DNA of 64,000 bases from Chitinophagaceae bacterium (GCA_019745155.1 JAIETM010000008.1:62001-126000); one strand, 5' to 3'. Shown: positions 23,411 through 32,710, counted from the stretch's first letter. The notes: generated by a model not told the origin, from the sequence alone. Numbers and translations: made by a program.

Positions 23411-24083
23411 GTTGTTCCTGTTTATCCTTAAGTAATTCAATACGTATTTTCAAAGTGGTAATCCAAACGGCTAATAAAGTCCAGCCAATTACTGCAGGCC
23501 AGAAAACCAATCGCATGGCAGGATCCAGATCCTTGCCATTGATACCAGGGTTACCCTCACTTCCTTGTCCGCCGGGATGCAAAGACTCTGTCAATCTTGG
23601 CAATATCCAGAGTGTTGGGAAAAGCATGAAGAAGGCAAAGACATTGAAGACCGCACCTACTCTAGATTGTTTTTCTTCATCTGTTAAACTACCACGCAAA
23701 ACGAAATAAGCAAAGTAGATCAGAATAGCAATTGCTGCACCATTTTGCTTGGGGTCGCCACTCCAAGGTGCACCCCATTGATAATTGGCCCAGATAGCAC
23801 CTGTTGTAATGCCGAGCACACCCAGCAAAGTACCGGTAGCCGCATAAGCTTTGGCATAATGATCGTGCTTACGCAATGGGTTTCGCAAGTATTTAATGGA
23901 ATAGATTACGGAAACTGTAAACAGTACCATCATGGAGAACCACATGGGCACATGAAAGAAGAAGTTTCTGATACTCTCCTGCATGCGGTCATCCAGTTTA
24001 GGCACTTTTACGAGAAAGCCAAAAGTGCAGGTGTAGACCAGCAACAAGAAAGACAATATTTTCCACCAGGATTTACGAAGCAT
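23403..24083 (-). CDS. ccmC: Cytochrome c biogenesis protein, CcmC/CcsA type
   Basis: CcmC is the membrane protein that loads heme onto CcmE; it belongs to the heme-handling protein family with a tryptophan-rich loop. The 226 residues have about six spans, the histidine in FFFHVPMWF and the WD-type loop NYQWGAPWSGDPKQ near residue 105, with a second conserved His position further on (RLTESLHPGG). The overlap with the CcmD-like gene and the presence of ccmB in the same window support CcmC over a plain ResB/CcsA system II protein. A palindromic motif (24101-24115) lies 18 bases upstream of the ATG. Confidence 0.85.
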   Translation of the reverse strand: MLRKSWWKILSFLLLVYTCTFGFLVKVPKLDDRMQESIRNFFFHVPMWFSMMVLFTVSVIYSIKYLRNPLRKHDHYAKAYAATGTLLGVLGITTGAIWANYQWGAPWSGDPKQNGAAIAILIYFAYFVLRGSLTDEEKQSRVGAVFNVFAFFMLFPTLWILPRLTESLHPGGQGSEGNPGINGKDLDPAMRLVFWPAVIGWTLLAVWITTLKIRIELLKDKQEQHA

Positions 24084-24100
24084 TTGTATTTTTTTACCGT

Positions 24101-24115
24101 ACTAACGGCCGTTCG
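24101..24115. promoter_or_regulatory. Operator-like palindrome, first copy
   Basis: ACTAACGGCCGTTCG contains the perfect 10-base palindrome AACGGCCGTT. It matches, in 12 of 15 positions, a second copy at 40013-40027. It is located between ccmC (18 bases upstream of its start) and the divergent ABC ATPase gene. Confidence 0.45.
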
Positions 24116-24245
24116 GATATGTGGCGGCAAAAATAGGATAAAGCCCCCCAACTAAACCAATGGTTGTGTAATTTTTACGCAACATTCACGATGCTTATCC
24201 ACATATCGTAAAACATGCTGCGGATGCACCGTATCTTGTTCCTAT

Positions 24246-25952
24246 ATGGATCGCCAAATCCTTTTAGACATACACAATCTTTCCCTTGATTTTGAGCAGG
24301 ATAGCAAGAAGCATCGTGCCCTGAATGGCATCAATCTACATTTACATCGAGGTGAAATTCTGGCTATTGTAGGGGAATCTGGTTCAGGCAAATCAGTTAC
24401 TTCCCTATCCATCATGGGATTATTGCCCAAAGCCCACACACATTATGGAACTGAAAGTCGCATAGTATTCCATTCCAAAGATGGGCAAACCGATCTTTTG
24501 GGCGCGGATGAAGCCACACTAACCAAGATCAGGGGTAACCGCATTGCCATGATTTTTCAAGAGCCTATGACATCCCTCAACCCTGTACTCACCTGCGGAG
24601 AACAGGTCATGGAAGCCATAAGCCAACACCAGGAACTGACACCATCGGCTGCGAAAGCTGCAACCATTAGCTTATTTGAACAGGTTCAACTACCCAATCC
24701 TGCAGCTATTTTCGATCGTTATCCGCACCAATTGAGTGGTGGCCAAAAGCAACGTGTGATGATTGCCATGGCCATGAGTTGCAAGCCAGACATCCTGATT
24801 TGTGATGAACCCACAACCGCACTGGACGTTACTGTGCAGCAAACTATTCTTGAGTTACTGAAAACACTGCAGCAACAACATCAAATGGGTATCCTGTTTA
24901 TTACGCATGATCTAAATCTGGTGGCTGATTTTGCAGATACGGTTGCGGTGTTGTATCAAGGCGAATTAGTAGAGATGGGCTCTGTAGAAAGCATATTCAA
25001 ACAGGCACAACACCCTTATACCAAAGCATTGCTTGCTTGCAGACCTGCCCTCTATAGCAAAGGGGACCCATTACCAACAGTTGCTGACTTTCTAAGTCCT
25101 GGATCACCAACAAAAACAATCGCTCCACGGTACGAACAGATGATGGAAACCTCAACTGAACCTTTGCTGCAAATAAGCAACCTAGATGTTTGGTACCCGA
25201 CCAAATACAATTTACTCGGTAAACCAGTTGACCATTATAAAGCAGTAAATGACGTCAGTTTTGAAGTAATGAAAGGCGAAACACTGGGCTTAGTAGGCGA
25301 AAGCGGTTGCGGCAAATCAACCTTGGGCCGTGCTTTACTTGGATTGATCAAAATAAATAGCGGACAAATTATGTATGGCGATACTGATTTAACAAAGTGC
25401 GATAGAAGAACATGGCAATTACTGCGTAAAGAAATGCAATTGATTTTTCAAGATCCATACGCTTCTTTGAATCCTAGTATCCCAATTGGCGAAGCCATAG
25501 CAGAACCACTAGCGGTGCACAAAATTTACCCAACAGCAAAAGCAAGAAAAGAAGCCGTTATCAATCTGTTGGAGAAAGTACAATTAAAAGCAGCGCATTA
25601 CGATAGATATCCGCATCAATTTAGTGGCGGACAAAGACAAAGAATTGTGATTGCCCGCGCATTGGCTTTACAGCCCCGTTTTGTTGTTTGTGATGAAAGT
25701 GTGAGCGCGCTAGATGTAAGTGTTCAGGCACAAGTTTTGAACCTGCTGAATGAATTAAAAGAGAGCTTTGGCTTTACAGCGATTTTCATCTCTCATGACC
25801 TATCAGTTGTTCGCTATATCAGCGACAGAATCATGGTGATGCAACAAGGGAAAATTGTGGAAAGCGGATTATCCAGCCAAGTATATAGCAATCCACAATC
25901 TGCTTACACGCAACAGCTAATTGCAGCAATACCGAAAGGTATTGTAGCTTAA
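24246..25952 (+). CDS. Peptide/opine-type ABC transporter, fused tandem ATP-binding protein
   Basis: The 568 residues are two ABC ATPase domains fused in one chain, as in GsiA or YejF and comparable to OppD plus OppF. Domain 1 (about 1-265) has Walker [10 protein letters not shown], signature LSGGQKQRV and Walker [13 protein letters not shown]; domain 2 (about 300-565) has [19 protein letters not shown] and [12 protein letters not shown]. In domain 2 the Walker B glutamate is kept (CDES). Its usual membrane and substrate-binding partners are not next to it, so the import system is split across the chromosome. The substrate is probably oligopeptides or related compounds but is not determined. 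Confidence 0.88.
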   Translation: MDRQILLDIHNLSLDFEQDSKKHRALNGINLHLHRGEILAIVGESGSGKSVTSLSIMGLLPKAHTHYGTESRIVFHSKDGQTDLLGADEATLTKIRGNRIAMIFQEPMTSLNPVLTCGEQVMEAISQHQELTPSAAKAATISLFEQVQLPNPAAIFDRYPHQLSGGQKQRVMIAMAMSCKPDILICDEPTTALDVTVQQTILELLKTLQQQHQMGILFITHDLNLVADFADTVAVLYQGELVEMGSVESIFKQAQHPYTKALLACRPALYSKGDPLPTVADFLSPGSPTKTIAPRYEQMMETSTEPLLQISNLDVWYPTKYNLLGKPVDHYKAVNDVSFEVMKGETLGLVGESGCGKSTLGRALLGLIKINSGQIMYGDTDLTKCDRRTWQLLRKEMQLIFQDPYASLNPSIPIGEAIAEPLAVHKIYPTAKARKEAVINLLEKVQLKAAHYDRYPHQFSGGQRQRIVIARALALQPRFVVCDESVSALDVSVQAQVLNLLNELKESFGFTAIFISHDLSVVRYISDRIMVMQQGKIVESGLSSQVYSNPQSAYTQQLIAAIPKGIVA

Positions 25953-25958
25953 AGGCTA

Positions 25959-26267
25959 TTACTTACCAATCTTTTCCTGCCAAGCCAGCATACCACCCGT
26001 TACGTTTACCACATTGGTAAAGCCCATGGTCTCTAAAATCATGCAAGCTTGCCCGCTTCTATTGCCGCTTCTGCAATACAAGACAATTTCTTCCTGCTTT
26101 AGGTCTTCTAATTCATCTATCTGCATAGACAGAATTTTACCCAAAGGAATCAATTGTCCACCTACATTGAATTCAGCATGCTCATGTGGCTCGCGAACAT
26201 CAATCAGGTTGAATGATTCTCCTGAATCTATTCTTTGCTTCAGTTCTTCTACGGTCATTAGTTTCAT
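25959..26267 (-). CDS. Rhodanese-like domain protein
   Basis: Single rhodanese domains transfer sulfur from persulfide or thiosulfate donors. The 102-residue protein has LIDVREPHEH (first conserved block), the active-site loop CRSGNRSG with the catalytic Cys (near residue 68) and the C-terminal GGMLAWQ block. All features of a functional enzyme are present. The start at 26267 is taken because the frame upstream runs into the PASTA gene, which ends at 26281. It is the last gene of a ddl-PASTA-rhodanese series; a link to wall synthesis is not evident. Confidence 0.88.
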   Translation of the reverse strand: MKLMTVEELKQRIDSGESFNLIDVREPHEHAEFNVGGQLIPLGKILSMQIDELEDLKQEEIVLYCRSGNRSGQACMILETMGFTNVVNVTGGMLAWQEKIGK

Positions 26268-26280
26268 AAAGCGGATTATT

Positions 26281-27117
26281 TTACTGTTTGATTGAATCAA
26301 CAATGGGTGTTGGTGGCGGCGTTGAGCTAAGCCAGATATCCATAAGTTGACCCTGTTTGATTTTATTGACTTGACGCTCACCTGTAGGAAGATCTACAAA
26401 TACCTGGGGATTCTGCTTCACAATAAACGCACTAGCGGAATCGGCTAAGCTATTGTCAGCAATAATAGCGCCTATATTGATACCGATACTTTGCAAATAG
26501 GCTTTTGCTTCCATAAAATTCAGACCTACCAAATTGGGCACTTCCATTTCAGTACCGCCTAGGCCATTACCAAGCACAAAACTAATCGCACTACCTAGAG
26601 GAATTTTCGTGCCCGCTACAATAGGCCTTTCATTGTATAGTTGTTCCAGCACTGCATTTCTAGCGATATCTGGCTTGTATGAAACCATTCCGATTTTCAG
26701 TCCCATACTCTGCAAGTACATCTCTGCACTTCTGATAGACAAGCCAACCAAATTAGGCATGTCAACCAAAGGCGGTAGCGCACGATTGATGGTTAAATAA
26801 ATTGTTCTTCCCTTCTTCACGATTTCATCTGATTCGGGCGACTGCTTGAGTACAGATAATTTGGCAACAGAATCTACATAGATAGAATCTTGTATTTCTA
26901 CAGTAAAGCCCTGGTCTTCCAGCATTTTTTGTGCAGCAATGATGTTCTGCCCCATAACTGAAGGCACTTTTTGCTGTTCACCAAAGCCAGTAATCCATTT
27001 TAATGAACTGAAGAAAATCACCAGAACAAATAGTCCTAGTACAACTCCGGCCAAGATATTCAACCACAAAGGCCTTTGTGTGATAAAAGAAAAGTAATTG
27101 CTTTTTTGCTGTGGCAT
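26281..27117 (-). CDS. Membrane-anchored protein with three PASTA domains
   Basis: PASTA domains bind uncrosslinked muropeptide or beta-lactam-like ligands in many bacteria. The 278-residue protein has a short cytoplasmic tail, one membrane span (about 17-38, WLNILAGVVLGLFVLVIFF) and three PASTA repeats in the periplasm (about 50-113, 114-184, 185-268), each starting with a PN/P-LVG type motif such as VPSVMGQN, DMPNLVGLSIR and EVPNLVGLNFM. No kinase or penicillin-binding domain is attached. It directly follows ddl (9 bases), so a role in peptidoglycan sensing or synthesis is plausible. The function is inferred from domain and neighbour only. Confidence 0.88.
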   Translation of the reverse strand: MPQQKSNYFSFITQRPLWLNILAGVVLGLFVLVIFFSSLKWITGFGEQQKVPSVMGQNIIAAQKMLEDQGFTVEIQDSIYVDSVAKLSVLKQSPESDEIVKKGRTIYLTINRALPPLVDMPNLVGLSIRSAEMYLQSMGLKIGMVSYKPDIARNAVLEQLYNERPIVAGTKIPLGSAISFVLGNGLGGTEMEVPNLVGLNFMEAKAYLQSIGINIGAIIADNSLADSASAFIVKQNPQVFVDLPTGERQVNKIKQGQLMDIWLSSTPPPTPIVDSIKQ

Positions 27118-27126
27118 ATTACAATA

Positions 27127-28110
27127 TTAGTACTTCAGGCTCTCTTCAATGATGGCTCCGTAAAAATCTTTTAAATCCCAGCCCATGGCCCTAACCTGCT
27201 GTGGTATCACACTGGCTTCACTTTGACCAGGCACCGTATTCACTTCCAGCATGAAAGGCTTGTTATCCGCTTCATTACAGATAAAGTCAATACGCACCAC
27301 GCCGCGGCAGTTCATCACTTCATACACCCGCACAGCTGCTGATTCCAATGCGCTTTGCATCGTTGGACTGATTTTCGCAGGTGTAATCTCCTCGCTCTTG
27401 CCTTGGTATTTGGCTTCAAAATCAAAGAATTCATTGTGCGCGATGATTTCGGTAATCGGCAGCACAGTGATTTTTCCATTTTGTTTGAACACACCGATCG
27501 TGAATTCACGACCGCTGATAAATTCTTCCACTAATACCTGCGTGTCTTCTTTGAACGCTTTTTGCATAGCAGGTGCCAGTTCTTCCGGCTGATTCACTTT
27601 ACTCATACCAATACTGCTACCACCATTATTGGGTTTCACAAATACTGGTAAACGCAATTGTTCAAGAATCTGCTCAGGACTTACCGGCGTATGCGAAAAC
27701 AAGTGCATACTCTTGACAACATTAACGCCACCAAATGCCGCAACAGCAACGGTGTATCTTTTATTAAATGTAAGTGCTGAAGTTGCTGCATCGCATGAAG
27801 TATAAGGTAAGCCTAGCATATCGAAATATCCTTGCAGCTTACCATCTTCGCCGGGTGTACCGTGAATACACATCAGCACGGCATCGAAATGAATAGTAGC
27901 ACCCTCGTGATTGATAGAAAAATCATCTCTATTTACGCGAGAACGTTCTCCGTCCCAAGGCCAATACCACCAACCGTCTGGATTGATATCGATTCGATAC
28001 ACATCGTAAATATCTCTGTTGATATTGTTACCAACAGTTACCGCGCTTTTATAACTGATTTGTGCTTCACCGCTCAAACCGCCGGTGACCAAAGCTATTT
28101 TCTTCTTCAT
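27127..28110 (-). CDS. ddl: D-alanine--D-alanine ligase
   Basis: Ddl makes the D-Ala-D-Ala dipeptide for peptidoglycan. The 327 residues form an ATP-grasp enzyme: N-terminal VTGGLSGEAQISYKS (GGxSxE motif), YTSCDAATSALTFNK, VFVKPNNGGSSIGMSKV, EEFISGREFTIGVF, and VVRIDFICNE with the metal-binding MLEVNTVPGQSEASVIPQQ. These are intact. It leads an operon with a PASTA protein and a rhodanese. The short coding gap to the PASTA gene (9 bases) suggests co-translation. Confidence 0.95.
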   Translation of the reverse strand: MKKKIALVTGGLSGEAQISYKSAVTVGNNINRDIYDVYRIDINPDGWWYWPWDGERSRVNRDDFSINHEGATIHFDAVLMCIHGTPGEDGKLQGYFDMLGLPYTSCDAATSALTFNKRYTVAVAAFGGVNVVKSMHLFSHTPVSPEQILEQLRLPVFVKPNNGGSSIGMSKVNQPEELAPAMQKAFKEDTQVLVEEFISGREFTIGVFKQNGKITVLPITEIIAHNEFFDFEAKYQGKSEEITPAKISPTMQSALESAAVRVYEVMNCRGVVRIDFICNEADNKPFMLEVNTVPGQSEASVIPQQVRAMGWDLKDFYGAIIEESLKY

Positions 28111-28171
28111 GCAAAGTGATTACCAAACAAAGAAAACTAAAATCCTGCTAAGCTGCTCACACCCTTGGACC

Positions 28172-28212
28172 ATTAACAAAAGAAAAGGTGAAGAATGTCT
28201 GATTCTTCACCT
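28172..28212 (-). terminator. Intrinsic terminator between the ferredoxin gene and ddl
   Basis: An 11-bp perfect stem (AGGTGAAGAAT 28186-28196 with ATTCTTCACCT 28202-28212, loop GTCTG) followed on the minus strand by a T-rich run. It lies 140 bases after the ferredoxin stop codon and may end a short separate transcript (see 28174-28277). Confidence 0.85.
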
Positions 28213-28277
28213 CTTAATAAACGGGAAATATCACCCGCCGTGGTAAAATGTCGTCTCATTACTGGCGACAATCATTG
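28174..28277 (-). ncRNA. Candidate short transcript (small RNA or 14-codon leaderless ORF)
   Basis: On the minus strand TTG (28311-28313), a 20-base spacer and TACCTTTA (28283-28290) resemble a promoter with one mismatch in the minus-7 box. About seven bases later is an ATG (28275) opening a 14-codon frame (ATTGTCGCC..., stop TGA), and the region ends with the terminator hairpin at 28172-28212. The unit would be about 100 bases long. It could be a small RNA, a leader peptide or simply the end of the ferredoxin transcript; no sequence family was recognised. Confidence 0.3.
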
Positions 28278-28351
28278 TATCCTAAAGGTAGAAAAGCAGT
28301 TTGAGAATTTCAAGAAAAACACCTTAAAATTCAGGACTATTTTTCTGGGAA

Positions 28352-28699
28352 TTAGATATGCAGTTTTGACTTCTTCTCCATCAATGCTTCTACCGTTTCC
28401 TGATACATTTCATCAGGTACGCAGCAGTCAACCGGACAAACAGCTGCACACTGAGGTTCCTCATGGAATCCCTGGCATTCTGTACACTTGTTAGGGGTGA
28501 TATAGTAGGTATCCACACTCAGAGGCGCATGCTTCTGATCTGCTTCAACTACGCTACCATCTAAGAGGGTAAAAGAACCCTTTACAGTAGTACCATCGGC
28601 GATGGCCCACTCTACACCACCTTCATAAATCGCGTTATTCGGACATTCTGGTTCGCAAGCACCGCAGTTGATGCATTCTTCTGTTATTTTAATTGCCAT
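28352..28699 (-). CDS. 4Fe-4S dicluster ferredoxin
   Basis: The 115-residue protein has two iron-sulfur sites. Near the N-terminus CINCGACEPECP (Cys 9, 12, 15, 19) gives one cubane; a second set starts at CTEC around 75 and continues with PQCAAVCPVDCC, with a longer insert between the first two and last two cysteines. This is the pattern of the alternate-type two-cluster ferredoxin (as in Azotobacter or Clostridium relatives). It should be a low-potential electron carrier in the cytoplasm. No adjacent redox partner identifies the pathway. It is divergent from the acyl-CoA reductase gene. Confidence 0.9.
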   Translation of the reverse strand: MAIKITEECINCGACEPECPNNAIYEGGVEWAIADGTTVKGSFTLLDGSVVEADQKHAPLSVDTYYITPNKCTECQGFHEEPQCAAVCPVDCCVPDEMYQETVEALMEKKSKLHI

Positions 28700-28721
28700 A
28701 ACGAATCAATTTTTCTGGTTA

Positions 28722-28729
28722 TACATTTG
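28722..28729 (+). promoter_or_regulatory. Minus-7 box of the acyl-CoA reductase gene
   Basis: TACATTTG fits TAnnTTTG; the transcript should start about 15 bases before the ATG at 28750. Confidence 0.6.
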
Positions 28730-28749
28730 CTTTTCAAATATAAGGCTGA

Positions 28750-29751
28750 ATGATGGAATTACAAGAACGAATTCAACTGATATCAGAGATAGGAAAACAC
28801 CTGGGTTCAGATGATGCCAATTGGCTTGCTGCCAAGGAAAGGGCATCACGAGAAAATCCTTGGTTTATCCCTGAATTTATTGACCATGCAGTAACACAAA
28901 TTTGTCAGCAATTCCTACAGGCAGCTGCTTTAGCAGCTTGGGCAAAGCAATATGGCTTACCTGCTGCTACCCCTTCACCTAAAACAGTGGGACTGGTTAC
29001 TGCAGGTAATATTCCACTAGTTGGCTTTCATGACTTATTATGCATATTCATCAGCGGCCATAAAGCCCTGATTAAGCCATCCTCCAAAGACAGCATTTTA
29101 CTCAAATACATCGTGAATAAAATGGCGGAATTGGATGCCCGTGTAAATGACCTGATTCAATTCCAAGAGCAACTCAAAAACTGCGATGCCTATATCGCCA
29201 CGGGTGGTAATAATACCAGCCGTTACTTCAGCTATTATTTTGGCAAATACCCACATATCATCAGAAAGAACAGAACATCGGTTGCCGTACTTGATGGAAC
29301 AGAATCTGCTGAAGAGCTAGAAGCCTTGGGCAAGGATATCATGATGTATTTTGGTATGGGCTGCAGAAACATTACGCAGGTATATGTACCTAAAGAATAT
29401 GATTTCATCCCCCTACTGAAAACACTGGAATCATACCTACATTACACAGAGCATCATTCGTACAAGCACAATTACGATTATCACCTTACGCTGTTAATCA
29501 TGAATAACAAGTATTACATGAATAATGGTGTGGTTGTGATGCAAGAGCACGAGTCGCCATTCTCACCGGTGAGCCACCTGCATTACCAGTACTATGATGA
29601 TGCGGCCACTTTATTAGCTAAACTGAAGAAGCACCAAGACATACAATGCGTGGTTGGACATGGTGCTTTACCATTCGGTTCTGCGCAGGAACCAAGCTTA
29701 ACCGACTATGCAGATGGTGTTGACACGATGGCCTTTTTGGCAGGACTCTAG
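28750..29751 (+). CDS. Acyl-CoA reductase (LuxC-like family)
   Basis: LuxC-type enzymes reduce an acyl-CoA or acyl-enzyme to the aldehyde with NAD(P)H. The 333 residues show the aldehyde dehydrogenase-like fold: VGLVTAGNIPLVGFHDLLC (nucleotide site), KPSSKDSILLKYI, GTGGNNTSRYFSYYF-like ATGGNNTSRYF, and a cysteine in MYFGMGCRNITQV that occupies the catalytic position. The protein is shorter than luminescence LuxC (about 480). No luxAB or aldehyde-using gene is close, so its native product is unknown. Two in-frame ATG codons (28750 and 28753) are adjacent; the first is used. Confidence 0.8.
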   Translation: MMELQERIQLISEIGKHLGSDDANWLAAKERASRENPWFIPEFIDHAVTQICQQFLQAAALAAWAKQYGLPAATPSPKTVGLVTAGNIPLVGFHDLLCIFISGHKALIKPSSKDSILLKYIVNKMAELDARVNDLIQFQEQLKNCDAYIATGGNNTSRYFSYYFGKYPHIIRKNRTSVAVLDGTESAEELEALGKDIMMYFGMGCRNITQVYVPKEYDFIPLLKTLESYLHYTEHHSYKHNYDYHLTLLIMNNKYYMNNGVVVMQEHESPFSPVSHLHYQYYDDAATLLAKLKKHQDIQCVVGHGALPFGSAQEPSLTDYADGVDTMAFLAGL

Positions 29752-29876
29752 CATCTACGACGGATATCGTAAAACATCTGTTAATTTGCACCATTGGTGA
29801 ACTGACGAAACAACAGATTCGTTTAGTTTGTATTCGATAGGCATTCTATTTGATCAACCAGTATAAAAAGGAACAA

Positions 29877-31403
29877 ATGATGAAACTCAAAAACATTTTA
29901 GCAGTTGTAGCCATCAGCGCTGCCACCGCCATTTTGAGTGTTTGGGGCTATGGCAAATTGTATCAGACAAATTATGCGGGTGTACAAGACAGCGGAAAAC
30001 TGCCAGTAAACTATGCCGGATTCTTTGGCAATAACGGCAGTGCTGCAGCACCAGTAGATTTTACCACTGCGGCAGGTACAAGTACACCGGCAGTAGTACA
30101 CATTAAAACAAGAACAAAGGCAAAACAAGTTGCCAATAACCAACAAAGAAGATCTAACCCATTCGGTGATTTGTTTGAGGATGATTTCTTTGATGATTTC
30201 TTCGGTGGTGGCCCACGCATTGTTCCTGAGCAGCGTGCAAGTGGTAGCGGTGTGATCATCACTGATGATGGTTTTATCGTAACCAATAACCACGTAGTAG
30301 CAGGCGCTGATGAAATCAATGTAACACTGCCAAACAAAAAACAATATAAAGCCAGTATCATCGGCACAGACCCAAGTACAGACTTAGCTGTGATCAAGAT
30401 TGAAGGCAAGGGCTTCCCTTATCTGGTTTATGGCAATAGTGATGATGTAAAACTGGGTCAATGGGTATTGGCCGTTGGTTATCCTTTGAATCTGGATGTA
30501 ACAGTTACTGCTGGTATTGTGAGTGCAAAAGCCAGAAGCATCAATATCAATGAAAGACAAAGTCAAACACCTGTTGAATCTTTCATTCAAACTGATGCAG
30601 CGGTAAACCCAGGTAATAGTGGTGGTGCTTTGATCAACACGAATGGCGAGTTAATTGGTATTAACTCAGCCATTGCTTCACCAACAGGTTCTTATGCCGG
30701 TGTTTCTTATGCCATTCCCGTGAATATTGCCAAGAAAGTAATCACCGATATTGTAAAATATGGAACAGTTCAGCGTGCTTTCTTGGGCGTAAGCTATCCT
30801 AGAGAAACTTTAGATGATCGTTCTGAAAAAGAATTAGACAACCAATTTGGTGCTGCATGGCGTACTAGTGAAGGTGTATTCCTCACCGATATCCTTGCAT
30901 CTGGTGCAGCCGAAGCCGCAGGTCTCCGCAAGAAAGACGTGATTACCAAAATCAATGGTGTTGCAGTGAAGACCGGACCAGAATTGCAGGATCAGATTGC
31001 TCGTTATAAGCCTGGTGATAAAATCACCATCACCTACAAGCGTGAGGGTAAAGAAAGTACTACCAACCTTACACTGAAGAATAAGCTAGGCACCACGACT
31101 GTAGTGAAAACTGAAACTGCCTTCGAAAAATTAGGTGGTGAGTTTGAAACGATTGACAAAAAGATTGCTGCCGCAAATGATATTGCGGGCGGTGTAGTCG
31201 TGAAGAAAATTGGCAATGGTGCTTTGAAGAATTCCAGAATGCAAGAAGGCTTTGTGGTAACTTCTGTGAATGGAAACGAAATCAAAAATCTGGATGATCT
31301 AAAAGCTGCCTTGAAAGATGCCAACGGCACTATTTTCTTTGAAGGTATTTATCCGGGTTATGCTGAATCTTATCGTTACCCTATCAGATTAAGTGAGAAT
31401 TAA
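29877..31403 (+). CDS. Periplasmic serine protease, Do/DegQ (HtrA) family
   Basis: HtrA proteases degrade misfolded envelope proteins. The 508-residue protein has a signal/anchor sequence (KNILAVVAISAATAILSVW), a trypsin-like domain with the catalytic triad His139 (TNNHVV), Asp169 (DPSTDLAVI) and Ser248 (NPGNSGGALI), then two PDZ domains (about 290-390 and 410-508). A low-complexity Asp/Phe/Gly linker (DLFEDDFFDDFFGGG) lies before the protease domain. The start at 29877 (with a second ATG at 29880) is chosen over a TTG 27 bases upstream. The number of PDZ domains and length match the DegP/DegQ type. Confidence 0.93.
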   Translation: MMKLKNILAVVAISAATAILSVWGYGKLYQTNYAGVQDSGKLPVNYAGFFGNNGSAAAPVDFTTAAGTSTPAVVHIKTRTKAKQVANNQQRRSNPFGDLFEDDFFDDFFGGGPRIVPEQRASGSGVIITDDGFIVTNNHVVAGADEINVTLPNKKQYKASIIGTDPSTDLAVIKIEGKGFPYLVYGNSDDVKLGQWVLAVGYPLNLDVTVTAGIVSAKARSININERQSQTPVESFIQTDAAVNPGNSGGALINTNGELIGINSAIASPTGSYAGVSYAIPVNIAKKVITDIVKYGTVQRAFLGVSYPRETLDDRSEKELDNQFGAAWRTSEGVFLTDILASGAAEAAGLRKKDVITKINGVAVKTGPELQDQIARYKPGDKITITYKREGKESTTNLTLKNKLGTTTVVKTETAFEKLGGEFETIDKKIAAANDIAGGVVVKKIGNGALKNSRMQEGFVVTSVNGNEIKNLDDLKAALKDANGTIFFEGIYPGYAESYRYPIRLSEN

Positions 31404-31421
31404 TCAGTACCCTACTTCAGT

Positions 31422-31452
31422 AAAAAGGCTTCCAAATGGAAGCCTTTTTTTT
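31422..31452. terminator. Bidirectional terminator between the HtrA and GH13 genes
   Basis: A 12-bp perfect stem (AAAAAGGCTTCC 31422-31433 with GGAAGCCTTTTT 31438-31449, loop AAAT) with an A-run on one side and T-run on the other. It serves both convergent genes. Confidence 0.92.
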
Positions 31453-32710
31453 ATGCGCTAACATAAACAATAGCTTCATAAGCTTGCAGCTCAAATACAT
31501 TCTCCGTTTTGAAAGCATATTGCAATCCAGAAGACAAACTCCGGAAATCACCCCTTACCCACTCATGCGACACAGATACATGTAATCTTGCTTCACTTGA
31601 TAAGTTGAGCAACACAAGTACAATTTTCCCCTTATTGCGTCGTAAATAAGCCAGTACATGCGGATGCGATACAGGCAAGACAAAAGTTTCTGCTTCCTGC
31701 AAACCTCCTTCTTTTCTTAAATCAAGCAATCGACAATACCAATCCTGTAATGCAGGCCGGTCATTCCACTCAATCAGGTCTTTATCAAAAAATGCCAAGC
31801 GCTTAAGGTTAGGCAATTCTTGTCCGCTATACACCAAGGGCACACCCTTCCACGTAGCAGTAAAGACAGACCAGGGCAATGCTGCGCGACCATATTTTTC
31901 ATACTCAGTGCCATTCCAACTATTTTCATCATGGTTACTGGTAAAGAATAATTTGTGTGCGCCTGCGGGATACTGACTATAGCTATGCAGTACTTGTTGT
32001 ATCGATTGTACATCAACTTCACCCTTTGCATACTTTTCTGTTGTATGCATCCAATGCCAGGCATAGCTCAAATCAAATACCTGATGATAGTCGATTACCT
32101 CACATTCAGCTAACCAGAATAAATGCTTGATTGCATCACACGCTTTTCTAGCTTCCTTCCAAAAATCAAGTGGCACCAAATGCGCCATATCGCAACGGAA
32201 TCCATCTATGCCGGTTTCTTTCACCCAAAACTGCATGGCTGCTATCATAGCAGCACGCATTGCTTTGTTTGAATAATCCAAATCAATTACATCATGCCAG
32301 CCGTTTTTCTCTGTAAAATTCCCCTCCTCATCTAGCACATACCAATCCGGATGTTCTTTGGTCCAATGATGATCCCAGCCAGAATGGTTGGCCACCCAAT
32401 CAATGATCACATACATGCCTTGCGCATGAATAGCTTGAACTAATTGTTTGAAATCATCTAGATCACCATACTCAGGATTGATCGCTGTATAGCTGCTACA
32501 TGCATAATAACTACCTAAGGTTCCCTGCCTTACGGCTTCACTAATAGGTGTGATCGGCATTAGCCAAAGTATTTCCACACCCATGGATTTTAACCTGGGC
32601 AAATGTTTTGCAAAAGCAGCAAAACTACCTTCAGGCGTATACTGCCTGATATTGACTTCATAAATATTTGTATCACGCGCCCAAGAAACGAGCGGAAATT
32701 CGATTGCCAT
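31451..32710 (-). CDS. Alpha-amylase family glycoside hydrolase (GH13)
   Basis: The 419-residue enzyme has the GH13 regions: DWVANH (104-109, region I), GFRCDMAH with nucleophile Asp174 (region II), a glutamate in LAECEV (region III acid/base, about 203-206) and TSNHDENSW (region IV). No signal peptide is seen, so it should be cytosolic and act on short malto-oligosaccharides or similar. It starts 59 bases after the stop of the symporter gene on the same strand and might be co-transcribed with it. Subfamily and product (amylase, glucosidase or trehalose-type) cannot be chosen from motifs alone. Confidence 0.88.
   Translation of the reverse strand: MAIEFPLVSWARDTNIYEVNIRQYTPEGSFAAFAKHLPRLKSMGVEILWLMPITPISEAVRQGTLGSYYACSSYTAINPEYGDLDDFKQLVQAIHAQGMYVIIDWVANHSGWDHHWTKEHPDWYVLDEEGNFTEKNGWHDVIDLDYSNKAMRAAMIAAMQFWVKETGIDGFRCDMAHLVPLDFWKEARKACDAIKHLFWLAECEVIDYHQVFDLSYAWHWMHTTEKYAKGEVDVQSIQQVLHSYSQYPAGAHKLFFTSNHDENSWNGTEYEKYGRAALPWSVFTATWKGVPLVYSGQELPNLKRLAFFDKDLIEWNDRPALQDWYCRLLDLRKEGGLQEAETFVLPVSHPHVLAYLRRNKGKIVLVLLNLSSEARLHVSVSHEWVRGDFRSLSSGLQYAFKTENVFELQAYEAIVYVSA

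Noticed and set aside
27127-28110. Vancomycin-type D-Ala-D-Lac ligase cluster
   Set aside because: The ligase has ordinary Ddl motifs and no vanH, vanX or regulatory genes are adjacent; the PASTA neighbour fits normal wall synthesis.
28195-28494. Plus-strand frame of 99 aa near the ferredoxin gene
   Set aside because: It runs over the terminator and antisense to the ferredoxin's cysteine motif; composition is not protein-like.
28750-29751. Luminescence (lux) operon
   Set aside because: Only a short LuxC-like reductase is present; luxA, luxB, luxD and luxE are absent.
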